64,000 nt of DNA from Glycine soja (taxonomy: Eukaryota > Streptophyta > Magnoliopsida > Fabales > Fabaceae). The notes under the pieces were generated by a model. The model was not told the origin of the DNA. It saw only the letters and a program-made list of their open reading frames with translations, and did no database searches. The stretch covers positions 558,001 through 622,000 of the forward strand of contig NC_041004.1 in the NCBI RefSeq assembly GCF_004193775.1, given 5' to 3'. The translations under genes were made by a program, and so were the position numbers. Of the stretch, positions 1 through 11,700 are shown piece after piece. How positions within the stretch are numbered: position 1 is the stretch's first letter; every line of letters starts with the position of its first letter.

Positions 1-285
1 CTCACACTACAACGATTCTGATTCCAGGTATCAAGCACTTGAACATTGCAACTAACTCTTCCTTCCAGGAAAATGGTACCTTTGAAAATTCAGTCATCTC
101 TATGAAAGCCATGCAAGGACATAAAATCTAAAAATATAATTCAAAATCTCAGAATAATAACTTTCTTTTTAAGGGAAATTTGGGAGGAATATCTCCTGGG
201 AGACTCTTACAGCCAACATTATGTTCAGGGAGATTAAAATTGATATACTATTGCAAAACTGAAATCAGGCAAAAGTTTTGACCTT
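1..285 (-). other. 3' flank of the GrpE gene
   Basis: AT-rich sequence immediately downstream of the GrpE stop codon, presumably 3' UTR and flank. I see no other coding or repeat signal here. Confidence 0.5.
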
Positions 286-3200
286 TCAAGACTCTGTTTC
301 TGTGCTGCCCTCGTTTTGTTTACTGTCCTCAGAAATTTCAGTGTTGCCGTGTTCTTCTTGCGGTGCTTCTTGTTCAGGCTTTGCAGGTCCTGGACCAGCT
401 GATACCTTCACCATTGATGGACGCAAGAGACGCTCACCAAGTTTAAAACCCTTTCTGAATTCTTGAATTATGATGCCATCCTCAAATTCATCAGAATCCT
501 CGCGCATAATTGCTTCATGTAGCTTTTACAAGTAAAATGAAAATATAATTTATCAGAGAAACTTTTGCTCATGAATATCAATATTCTATGCCTTCAGAAA
601 CCACTAAATAAAATTTCAAAAAAATAGAACCATGCGTTGAGTGTTTCATTAAGGCTGTGGCTGACACAGAAGGTTCAAGTCAAATATTTTACAACCAACC
701 AACTGAAAGTAATTCTCTAACTAACATTATGAACCTATATTCTCGACACATTTTGCCAAGAAGGCTTTTTTTCCTTGGATATTTCATGTGATGCAGTTTT
801 AAACTCACCAAGTTGGCTCGAAACAATAAAAAATTGCTTTGGGTTAAAAGCGTGTCAAGGTCTTCAGGAAACCTGAACAAGCTTGATAAAGTGTTTGAAA
901 AAGTTCATCAAGGACATGATTGAATTTCGAGCCAACAGGTTTGCATGCCTGCATCAACCATAGATGACACAGCATTATGCCATAAAAAACATAATGAAAG
1001 ATTGATACCGTGCCAAAAATATCTTTTTAAAAAATAAGATATTTTCATGGAAGAGACATAAAAATCTAAATCAATATTGAAATAATACAACAATAACATA
1101 AATTACAGAAGTTGAACAAAACTTAGCATAGTGTCACCTAACAAAATTGACAAATATACTGGTTAGTTTACAACAAAGCGTCATATCTTTTTGCACCCAG
1201 GCAATGTAATATAAATGTTTGGTGCACTCCAGCCTTTAATAAAACTTAAATTTATTGGTTTCATTTTTAGATAAAACATTATCCCCTTTATGATGATAGG
1301 ATTCTAATCTTTGAAAGTTAGATATACTTGAATTTAACTACAATTCTACAAATTGAAATTGCTGAATGCCAATTAACTTACCAATGGATCAAAGGGTGTT
1401 CCAACTGTCTCCACTGGTTCAACTCCAAGTGAATTTAGAATTTCAATGAACTGTTTATATATGCTCTGATAGCTGTTGTTTATTTTCTCCTCTCCCTCTG
1501 TCTCCACCTTAATCTGGGTTTTTGCTCTGTCGAAATTATCCAATACAGGCAACAAACTCTCCACAACTTCACCCTGAGCATTTGTGACCAGTGAAAGGCG
1601 ATCTCTCTCGGTCCTCTTCCGAAAATTGTCGAAGTCTGCACTAATCCTTAGAATCCGATCCTTTTCTACTGATAACTCCTCTGACAAAGAAGCTATTTTC
1701 ACTTCAAGTTCTATTTTCTCATCTTCAACGGATTTTAATGACGATTCCAACTCAGCAATTTTGACTTCGTCGTTATTAGCTAATGCTTCTTTGTACGATT
1801 GAAGTAACAGTAAGAAAGGTGAAGCAAATGTTTCATCAGCATCACTAACCTCATTATCACTTGCACTGTCGTTTACACCAACAGCACCATCTGAAGGGTC
1901 CTGTTACATTAGTGCATCAGAATATTGGGATAGGACAAGAAACAAATACTTAAACTTCATATTCTTGAACCCGCACTATTTCCTTTATTGGAGTTAGTCA
2001 AAATTCCAAATGTCAAAAATATGTATTCCCCAAGGGTGAAATCATACTCAAAAGGCTAAAAGTAAATGAGTAGAGGGGGAAATGGGAACCAAAAAAGGTG
2101 GTATGGAGCCAAAATCTTCTAATAATAAATCCAGACTCCATTATGAAAAGTAAGATGTAGTAGTCAAAACAAACATCAACTATGGCTATACATAAATAAT
2201 ATGTCTCTTAAATAAGGAAGAACAGGTATGCATAGTATGTTAGTATATAACAGTATAACATCATGGAAGAAATGTAAAGTGAAAACTAGTTGATACAGAA
2301 ACTATAGAAACGAAAATCATTATAGTGGAGTTCTGTTTTTAATTTCAAGATGTTTTATTTAATTTTTGCAGCTTCTGTTTATGGGTAGTATTTTGGGTTA
2401 TATTGTGTTGATTAAGTGTTCTAGTGTCGGATCTGATGTGCTTGAGGTAGTAATAAAAGTCAAAGATTAAAATTAGAATTAGGGAGTTGTTATCTTGTAA
2501 GTTGTGCCTGGGAAGTTGTAGTTTAATACAAGAGGTTGTCAAACTCAAGTGCTTACCTAAACTCATGGAACTTCCTTATCATTAAAAAAATAGAAGTTTT
2601 AATTACCCAGCTGATCCCTAAACTATTTCGGAATTTTCAAGTAGGTCCCTAAACTAAAAAAGTTTTTAATTGAATCCTGACCATGCAATTTTTTTAATTA
2701 AGTCTCTGGAGTTAGTGATCCCTTTGCAAACCGTTATCTACCATATAACATTCTTTATTCCCTACTTACTGGTGGCACGAAATTGTCAGAAAATGACAAT
2801 TTATGGGAATCAATTTTTGGCGGTTTTGAAACCTCCATATATTGTCATTTTAAGCAGTTTCCAACTGCCAGCAAAGAGGGAATAATTTGCAAATGGACCA
2901 CTAGCCCTAGTTACTCGAGTAAAAAAATTTATATGATAAAGGACCCAATTAGAAAAAAAAAATAGTTTAGGAACTAACTGAGTAACCTATAAAAATAATA
3001 TTAAAAAACATATTAACGACATATATATACATATCCACAACAATAATTCAACATTTTAACTTCATAATAAAGCAAAGTAGCAAACCACAATAATAAAGTG
3101 TGATAATACATTAAAACTAAATAAGATCAAACTACATAAATAACCAAATAATATATAAATTCAGAAAAAACACTAGTTCCTAAAAACTTCGTACCCCATT

Positions 3201-5084
3201 GCCCAGAGGCTCTTCGCTATGCGAAGGTATGGGGGAGGGATGTTGTACGCAGCCTTACCCTTGCATATGCAAAGAGGCTGTTTCCGGATTCGAACCCATG
3301 ACCAACAAGTCACTAAGGCACAACTTTACCGCTGCACCAGGGCTCGCCCTCAAAAAAACACTAGTTCCTAGAGTGAAAAAATTTAAAAAAGGAGTTAATT
3401 TCTTCAAATCATTTGAGCCCTAGTAAAACAATATCACTGTGGGGTCAGTGAGAAGCAAAAATTACATTCTTTCCAAACTCGTTGATTCGAGAGTTTATGT
3501 GAATTTACATGAGTTTAACTAAGTTTATCCAAAAAATAGTTTGACAGCGAGTTTACCTGTCTCTACCTAGAATCATAAACTCGTAAGAGTCTGAGTTAAC
3601 TCAGGAGGTAGGCAACAAATTTTTAATAACCATAATTTAGAATTCCCAAGAGATTAGGTTGGAAGATCATGAAGTCTAAAAGGTCTCATCTTGCACTATA
3701 AGAGCTAAACGGCCTAAACCTCAGGCTTTGTATGGAAGATCCTTTTCCCTAAAGAAGAATCTTCTTTATTGAGGCATGAAATTATCAAGAAGAGTCATCT
3801 TCTTGCTTTGTCTACTGCAGCAGAAGAACCGGCAATTGTCTGCAGTTGACTCTTGTTTCACTCAATCCTTCCATACTCCTTGATGTAAGTAACCCACTAA
3901 ACCCTATCTAGATTCTAGCCCTACATCACTTGCTTACTTATTTGAAAAATAGTTTTGAAAACCACTTCATAGTACCCTCAAACATTAATCACCAGCATTA
4001 ATACTGAACACCCTAACTTCAATCTTTGGACAACCTCCCAAGGAATTATCATAGGGACAAAACTTATATATGGTTCCTTAGGTTTTGTTTGTCGTGTTCT
4101 CTAATCAGAAATGGAGTTTAACCTAAGTAATCCGCAAAATCCTTTAATGAGAACATTAAAATACAAAGATTATCAAAGTGAAATACCAATACTGATTAGA
4201 AAACAGAACAAACAACACTTATTGAAACTATATTTAAGTTTTGGTCCTTATTGTAGACCTCATGTGGATATAACTTAAAAAGTTTGCCGCAAGACCATAC
4301 ATTTGAAGGAAGCAGATAATTGCTATTAGAATTGAGAATGAACTAGGTCAAACTGATTGCAAAGGTCATTAAACCCAAAGGGTTGGCAAAATGGTGTAAG
4401 ACTCCGCTGCGTTTCCATGAGTGGGAACAATCTATTTAGGAGAGAATCCGTGTTCGATTCCCACCGTGTGCAAAATTCTCTTAGGTCAGCGGCAGCCACG
4501 CAATGCGAGCGGGATTAGTCTCTAACCCAGTTGGTTGTGGGACACTCACAATCTCTGACCCAAGACCAAGAAAAATTGTGAAGGTCATTATAAGGAGTGC
4601 ATTGACCATATTGTCTAATTTATATGTAGAATCTTAACACACCCCTCACACTCTCACATCCACTTGATTTCATAGCACAAAATCTATAACCATTTCAATG
4701 AGCCTCTTCAAGCGGAAAATGCTAAAAATCGACACAAACATAAAAACCCGAAATTCGACTCGGTTCCATTTCCTCAGCTAATAAACAATTAACAAAAAAA
4801 AGAAGTTGAAAGCATTAGAGAGAGAGTCTTACCAGAACCTGAACCTCCGGCTCCTGAACTTGCGGGGCCTCGGTGTCGCCGTCGAAAGCGAAGGGAACGA
4901 ACCTGACGAACCGTAGAGAGGGAACATTAGGGAACGGCAGGGAGGAGAGAAGCGAGGAGGGTTTTCTCCCGCAGGTGGTGCTCTGTCTGAAGGACACGAC
5001 GGCGAAGCGCGATGATTTCGGCGACTTTGCGGCGCGCGGCGGAGGCGGTGGCCGGAAGGTGGGGGTTCTGAGAACAGTGGCCAT
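286..5084 (-). CDS. Chloroplast GrpE nucleotide-exchange factor (CGE-type)
   Basis: Three exons on the minus strand: 4833-5084, 1382-1900 and 286-522. All have GT/AG borders and join in frame to 335 residues. GrpE proteins release ADP from Hsp70; a plastid form would serve stromal cpHsp70 in protein import and folding. Exon 1 (residues 1-84) is rich in Ser, Pro, Arg and Ala with almost no acidic residues until its end, as expected of a transit peptide. Exon 2 carries the long GrpE dimerisation coiled coil and the signature DFDNFRKRTERD, followed by LLPVLDNFDRA. Exon 3 continues across the junction as FDPL-LHEAIMRED and carries the beta domain motif GFKLGERLLRPSMVKVS, then an acidic Gln/Glu-rich tail. 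The start at 5084 is the first ATG of the transit-peptide exon. Intron 1 (1901-4832) is large and full of repeats. The identity is secure; plastid location is inferred from the N-terminus. Confidence 0.93.
2603..2985. mobile_element. MITE-like element with imperfect terminal inverted repeats
   Basis: The left end reads ttacccagctgatccctaaa and the right end, reverse-complemented, reads ttactcagttagttcctaaa. This gives imperfect ~30 bp inverted termini around a ~383 bp non-coding body in GrpE intron 1. A second inner pair (gtccctaaacta near 2647; ggacccaatt near 2941) is also visible. A fragment resembling the right end lies at about 5836-5880. No clear target-site duplication was found, so the superfamily is not assigned. 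Confidence 0.55.
3183..3352 (-). mobile_element. Au-type SINE with perfect 18-bp target-site duplication
   Basis: The element matches the plant Au SINE as I remember it. On the minus strand it starts with the tRNA-like head (GCGGTAAAGTTGTGCC region, A box), has a B box GGTTCGAATCC at about 3287-3297, and ends with the body that includes a GCGAAG...CTTCGC-like segment and GGGGTACGAAG. It is flanked by identical 18-bp direct repeats, aaaaaacactagttccta, at 3165-3182 and 3353-3370. It sits in GrpE intron 1 in the same orientation as the gene. Because the duplication is perfect, the insertion is probably fairly recent. Confidence 0.92.
4372..4580 (+). mobile_element. Second tRNA-type SINE in GrpE intron 1
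   Basis: A ~209 bp element flanked by 10-bp direct repeats aaggtcatta (4362-4371 and 4581-4590). Near its left end it has an A-box-like tggcaaaatgg (about 4384) and about 65 bp later a B-box-like gttcgattccc (about 4452), which is the spacing of a pol III tRNA promoter. It ends in an A-rich segment (aagaccaagaaaaa). The body differs from the Au SINE at 3183-3352, so it belongs to another family that I do not recognise by name. Orientation is opposite to the GrpE gene. Confidence 0.75.
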
Positions 5085-6554
5085 AGCGTGCGAGAGAGAG
5101 CAAAAGAGAGAGATAAGGGGGCAAGTGGCGAATGCGCGACGCTTTAAGAATTGAAAAATATGGTGGGAAGGAGGATCCGTTGGATTTGATGGGTGTTGTT
5201 TAATCGGACGGTGGTAGTTGAGTTGGAATTAGGAAACCCTTCTCATATATGAAGTGAAATATCTAGAAGACTATAGAACAATCCTATCATTAAATTGATT
5301 TTGAATTAACATTATTTATAGGATTAATTTTAAATAAATATGAACTTAAAGTGGTGATCTATGTTTGGACAATAAATGTTAAAAAACTGATTTTGATACA
5401 TTTGAAAACTTATTATTGAGATTAATTTTGAGTGTGTAATTATTAAAATGACTTGAGTCTAAGCAGGTATACATAAAATTAAGGGTGCCAATTTTCACCC
5501 AAAAAAAATAGGAGCATTAATCTGGACCTTAGTTCGACAGGTCTAATTTGGTGAATTAGATTATGAAATTGTTTGGTTAAGAGAAAAGAAATATGGTGAA
5601 TGGAAATGAAAATGATGACATGAAATAATTAAGAAATAAAATGAAAATTAAAAGTATTTGATTAAAGAGAAATGAGAAGAAATAGATAAAAAATAATATA
5701 TTGACAATGAGTCTTGCAATTTTTAAAATTCTTTCCACCTTATTTCTCCTACTCTAATTAAACACTCAAATTTATTTCTATCAACCCTCTATTATTTTCA
5801 TCCATCATATAAAGCAAGGAATAAAAAATACATAGGGTCCCAATTGAAAGAAAAAAATAGTTTAGGAACTTAATTATTAGTTAACGTAATAATTATTGTA
5901 TGTATGTTACCATATAGTACACAATTATTTTATGTTTTTTAATAAAATTATATTTCTAACATGATTCATAATAATATTATCTCTTAAAATAACGTAATTA
6001 ATAATAATATTATATGTATTAAATGAATTCCTTTGACTTTTGTGTATATGTAGTACGTATCATTATCAATTTTTCATATTTTAATTTTTAAATTAATTAT
6101 ATATTATTTTGCATGTATTTTTCATGATATTTTTTATTTATAGGATAAATATAGTTAAAAAAATTTAATTATAGAAACAAAAAAATACATGTTAATATAG
6201 TATCTATGATAACAAAATAAACACTCAATATTATATTGTTACAAACACTTGCATATTGTATTTACATTTTGTTTCTAAATTTCACACAAGTATTGTAACA
6301 CAATTATTACTAGAAAAAGTAAATTATAAGTACCACTAAAATTTTAAAGATTATCCAAAATTTTAATTTAACTATATCTAATATATCACTAAATATTTTA
6401 AAACAATAAATTTATCCACTTACATACATTTTAAAAAAACTATAAATATTAAAAGTATATAATATAAACAAACTTTTGTAATGCAGGGTTTCAAATCTCG
6501 TATATAAGTAAAATATACTTAAATACATGTATTAAATGTAAAACTTAATCTTAA

Positions 6555-7260
6555 TTTTAGTTGAGGTTTGCATTGAAGTGTTCAATTTTTTGAGTTGTGT
6601 TTTTACTGGACTAGATATTGTAAAACACCATGTCTTGTTATATCCCAAGAACTTATGTATCATGCGGATAACTCTTTGAAAACAATATGAATTCACATGT
6701 ATCAGGTTAAATAGTTTGAAATCATTAAGAGTTAGTCATTATTAGATAGCATGGACATCACTTTTAAAATTCAGGTTTGGGTATGCATACATTCATATAT
6801 CATAGAGACAACTCATTTAACTATATAGTGTACTTAAAAAAAAAAAACTATATAGTGTTGCTTAGCATATTTGGGTTCTCATTACTAGATTCAGATAATT
6901 GTTATGTTTCTATAATTGTGTTCTAGACCATGACTATTGTAGTATAATTATAAACTCAAATTGGAATTCTTTTAAACTTCTTTTTTACTTGAATTTACCA
7001 TCGAAAGTAAATCTGAGGAGGAGAGGGGGGTGTTGGTAAAGGATGATCCTGGTTTTACTGCATTTTTTATGTTCTGATGTATTTGCTTCTAAACTTTGTA
7101 TGCTGTCTTATGACTTGGCCTAGGTAAATCTTGTACACTCTTCTAGCTTTTTTATTAATGATATCTCTTTGCTTAGAAAAAAAAAACCCGAGTAATAATT
7201 GCTTTTCAAGGAAATTAAATAATGGATTTTCTCATCTAGTAAATCCCATATATGATTTTG
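6555..7260 (+). repeat. Decayed partial duplicate of AGD14 intron 1
   Basis: Blocks here match, in order, blocks inside AGD14 intron 1 and the following intron. The segment gcattgaagtgttcaatttt at about 6571 matches one near 9110. The segment aaaattcaggtttg near 6767 matches one near 11270. The segments gttgcttagcatatttgggt (about 6857), aactcaaattggaattcttt (about 6954) and the run after gtaataattgctttt (about 7192) match segments near 11342, 11587 and 11680. Exon 2 and the foldback are absent, so this is either an old internally deleted duplicate or one made before those insertions. It is non-coding. Confidence 0.65.
7025..7190 (+). mobile_element. LINE 3' tail fragment
   Basis: The sequence runs through a T-rich 3' UTR-like stretch (ctttttt attaatgatatctctttgctta) into an A10 tract at about 7179-7188. 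This is the usual 3' end of plant L1-type LINEs. It interrupts the partial AGD14-intron duplicate: the equivalent place near 11630 lacks it. No ORF remains. Confidence 0.5.
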
Positions 7261-7388
7261 TTCATGATTTGCAGTTTAACATTTAATTTTTTTTTATTGC
7301 GTAATGCTTTTCAAAATTTAAAACCCACTTGCTTATAATAGTGTTAGTGAGTTGACTAAATTGTCCACATTATTTTTTCAATTTTTTA

Positions 7389-7527
7389 AGGGTGTGTTAG
7401 TGGAAAGAAATGAAAAAAATAAAATTAAAGTGAGATAAAAATTTAAAACTAAAGTGTAGAAATGTGAATCTCACTTTGTTGATTTCTACTTTCTTTTATC
7501 CTCTTTTTCTCCAAACAACAAACCCTA
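7389..7527. mobile_element. Possible short MITE
   Basis: A ~139 bp AT-rich block begins gggtgtgttagtgga and ends ccaaacaacaaaccc. The ends are imperfect inverted complements of each other (about three quarters matching). No convincing target-site duplication is visible, so this is tentative. Confidence 0.35.
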
Positions 7528-8794
7528 ATTGACTAAAGTTGGTTGTGTTGGCAGAGAAACCGTTCTTCACAATTTTTATTTTTTTTTAACAAAGTCACAG
7601 CAAATGAATTAGTTGGTTAACTTCTCACAAAGTACACATGCATGTCTTACCTTCTAATTGCCTGTATTACCATTGAACAAGCTTATAGAGCTTCATATAA
7701 TTGATAGAGACAAAAAAAATCAAATAATTCTATGAAATATATAAATTTACGTGATGTTATATAAGTTTCTTTTAATAATGGATTGTTTTGTTTTAGTTTT
7801 TAAAATTGAAATAAATTAATATGTGTTTATTTCATTTGTATTATTTTAAATTAAAATGTGTTCTTAGTGTACTTTTTTAGCACGTTGATTTTAATGTGCT
7901 GCATAGGAATTGATAATATTTAGCCCATTTGTGTGTTTTGTCACTGTCGGCAGGAATCTTACTGGAATCCTCAAAGTGGGAGCCTCCTGTTCCCTACTTC
8001 ATTAAACACTTCTCATTATTTATTTATTTATTTTCGTGAACAATAAGATTTAAATAATTAATAAAAAAAATGATTGATACAATTAGTTTATTACTTTGAG
8101 TCTATATATTAACAATATGGAGTCATTTTATTTTAGAATTGTTCGATCTATAAGAGAATGATTAGTTAGATGTTTAATAAAAAAAACTCAAGATATTTTT
8201 TTATTTAAAAAAACAAACAAAATGATTAATTATTGAGTTATCGTGAGTAAATATATATTTCTCTTTTTTTCTTTTATCAAATTTTAATCTTGTGTAACAA
8301 TAATCTCCTCTCCTATGTTTTTGGATATTTTAGTCTTGTATTCGTTTGAATTCATATAATAATTTTCTTTAGGAGTCCTAGAAATTATTATCATTTGCAC
8401 AAATAAAATAAACAATAAAATTTAAAATAAACAATAAAAGTAAAGAAAAAGAAAGTTAAAAATAATATATACGTTGGGAGTTGAGTTCCCGTTATGCTCC
8501 AGTGTTCATCCCTGAAGCATGCAACTTGGAAGTTGAAACTCAAAGGCGATGAATGAATCTGTTAATAATTGTTTTGTTTATTATAATTAATAATCAAAAA
8601 CCAAAGTTTTAAAAAAAGAAAGTAAACTGTAACGAAAAATGCATGTTTGATTGGTTTCTCTCCTCTGCTTCTGTGAACGCCAGCCAATTCAGATCGAACT
8701 CAACTCCACCACCGACCCACGACGTCGTTTTCACTTCGTAGAATTCTCCTGAAGCAGATTTTAGGGTTTTCTGGTGATTATTATTGTTTTGGAA

Positions 8795-11700
8795 ATGGGA
8801 AGCAGAAAGGAGGAAGAGAGGAACGAAAAAATCATCAGAGGTCTCATGAAGCTTCCTCCCAATCGAAGATGCATCAACTGTAATAGTCTGGTAAAAATTT
8901 CGCACCTTTTACTTCTATTATTATTTTTGTTGTTGTTAGTAGTAGTATTGTCATTTGGGTTAGTGGAAGTGTGTTTTTGGTTTCAATTCGGTTTTTTTTT
9001 TTTTAGTATCCGAGTAATGTGGTTACTTCGAAGTTGAAACCTTTGGCGCTTAAGTGGATTGGTTGGATTGAAAAGAAGCTTTGAATTGCTTGAGGAAGTT
9101 GAGGTTGGCATTGAAGTGTTTAATTTTTTGAGTTGTGCTTTAGTGGACTGGATCAGTGGATCTTCTAAAGTCACCATGCCTTGGATGGAATTAACATAAT
9201 AATTAGTAGTTGCCGAAGATGTGATGTGATGTGTTTAAGAAAAATCCACACAACACTAACACCAAACAAACAAAACCCACAGCAAGTTACAACTCTGCCA
9301 CCGCCATGGCCACCACAAATGTGGTTTCAATTGGATCACAACCACCAGCAGCGTTGCTGATCAATAATAATACTGCAGGAAGTGCAATGTTACTGATCAA
9401 CAACGATAAAAGAACTGGAGCATGTCATCCTGTGGGTGTCACTTTCTCTCCACCATATGGTGCAGGAAATGGGGCATGCACCTAGTTGGATTCATTTTCG
9501 CTTGACCACATGGTGGAAGAAGTGGAGAACTCACGCTACAGGTGTGACTTTTTCTTAGTCATATGGTGTAGGAAACCTCCGTGTCGGTGTCACTTTCTCA
9601 CAGCCATATGGGTTGGTAATAACAACAGTTACCATCCCTGCTTGACCCAGGCAGCAAATAGATCACCAACCATTTGTGGCGCGTGAGAATTGTAACTCCT
9701 CACAGAGAACCGTGGACCTTCTCACCCAGATGGAGGCCAACGGTTCAGCCCCAAAGCAATTTCCCAGGAAAACCCCATGAATGAAACATTTGCAAATTCG
9801 GGTGCCACCCTTAGGCTGGGAATTGGAAGCCAGTCCATGGACTTTGATAGCTATAGGCTGGAGCGGCTTCAGGCTTCCTATTGAAACTTGGATCTGAAGT
9901 CGCTTCAACATATAACTTCAGATCTGAAGCCACTGGAAACGACTTCAGATATAGAGAAGCTTTAGATCCAAGTTTCAATAGGAAGCCACTCCAGTCTATA
10001 ACTTCATACTGGCTTCCATCTCCAAATTTAAGTGTGGCACTCCAATTTTCAAATGTGTCATTCGTAGGATTTTCCCTTGGAACTTGCTTTGAGGCTGAGC
10101 CGCTGGCCTCCATTTGGGAGAGAAGGACCATGGTTATTTGTGAGGTCAAAATTCTCAAGTGCCACAAATGGTTGGTGATCTATTTGTTGCCTTGAGTAGG
10201 GATGGTAATGCTAGTAATTACCAACCACATATGGCTGAGAAAGTGACATAAAAACGGTGGCGCCTCCATTTCCTGCACCATATGGCTGAGAAAATGAGAC
10301 ACCAATAGGGTGGAATGCTCCACTTCCTCCACTATATGGCCGAGAGAAAGTGACACAAACAGAGGGGAGTGCCCCATTTCCTCCACCATATGGTTGAGAG
10401 AAAGTGTCATCGACAGGGTGGCATGCTCCATTTCCTGTACCGTGTTGATCAGTAATGCTGCACTTCCTAAAGCGTGATTGTTGATCTGCAACGCTGCTGG
10501 AGGTTGTTGTACAATTAGAGCCACAAATTGCGCTTTTATTAGGTTTTGTTGGTAGCAGCAGCGGTAGTGCTGTAACTTGCTGTTTTCTTTTTTGGTTTGG
10601 TGTTTCTGTGGGGTTTGATGGTTGTCTGAGCAGCAGGGGCGACGCTTGAGCATTAGGAGTCTTTGGTCCCCTCCAAGGGAGCAATGACAGCTTTGCAGTC
10701 ATTGTTGCTGCCGGTACTACTATTGCTGTCAGAGATTGGGATATATAACTGATTTCTTAGTCATGTTTGAAGAGGGAATTACAGGGGTTTAAGAGGCATC
10801 TGATGGATGATAACGATGCTGACCAGAAAGAGAGTGTATTATCTCGAGGAAGAGGCTATAGCTGTGTGGTTAAATCTGTGTGTAAGAGATGTTTTTAATA
10901 GTATGGGTTTGGACACATAACATTTATCTAGAGGAATTAACTTAATAATTAGTGTTATGCAATTTTATTATTATTTTTAATGTTATGAGATGATGATTCC
11001 CAGTTAATTGACTAGTAATTTAATTTTTTCTTCAGGGTCCACAATATGTTTGTGCGAATTTCTGGACCTTTGTTTGCATGACCTGCAGTGGTATACAGTG
11101 AGTTCCTTTTCTATTTATTAAATATATGCTCTAATTCTTTCAGTCTTGGCATTCTTTTAAAGAAAGGAAAGTTACTTTTTATCGTTTGATATGTCTGGAG
11201 TGTTGAAACTTGAAATTTGCCTGGCATTTCAATAGAGATAACAGATTCCATTGTGATGTTTTTGCTTTTAAAATTCAGGTTTGAGTGCGCGCCCACAGAC
11301 ACACACACACACATATCATAGACAACTTCATTTAACTATAGTGTTGCTTAGCATACTTGGGTTCTCATCACCAGTTTCAGCTAATTGTTATGTTTTGTGT
11401 TCTAGACAATGACCATATAATATATTAGTACTTTTAAATCATGCAATTTTATAGTGCCAGGGTGATGTTTAGATGTTCTTATGGCTGAAATTTATCATGC
11501 ACATGTGAATTTTTTTATTGCTTTCAATATTCTTCAAAACTTTCATTTCTGAAGTAGATAGTGGACTTTATCAGAGAAAATCTTGAACTCAAATTGGAAT
11601 TCTTTTAAACTTCCGTTTTCCTTGTAAGCCATGCTTGATGAGTGATAAAATTAGAAAATGAGGAGGTCACCCAAGTAATAATAATTGCTTTTTAAAGAAA

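Larger units (their letters stand above)
5085..8794. other. Intergenic spacer between divergent GrpE and AGD14 genes
   Basis: A 3.7 kb AT-rich spacer between divergently transcribed genes. It holds a decayed partial copy of AGD14 intron 1 (6555-7260), a LINE tail inside that copy (about 7025-7190), and a possible short MITE at 7389-7527. The rest is low-complexity AT-rich sequence in which I see no gene. Confidence 0.6.

Noticed and set aside
3287..4462. tRNA-like B boxes in GrpE intron 1 as possible tRNA genes
   Set aside because: No cloverleaf or acceptor stem; they belong to SINEs bounded by target-site duplications.
9231..10702. ORFs of 66-163 codons in both strands of AGD14 intron 1
   Set aside because: They are broken reading frames within the foldback arms. 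Neighbouring frames share the sequence and none spans an arm without stops.
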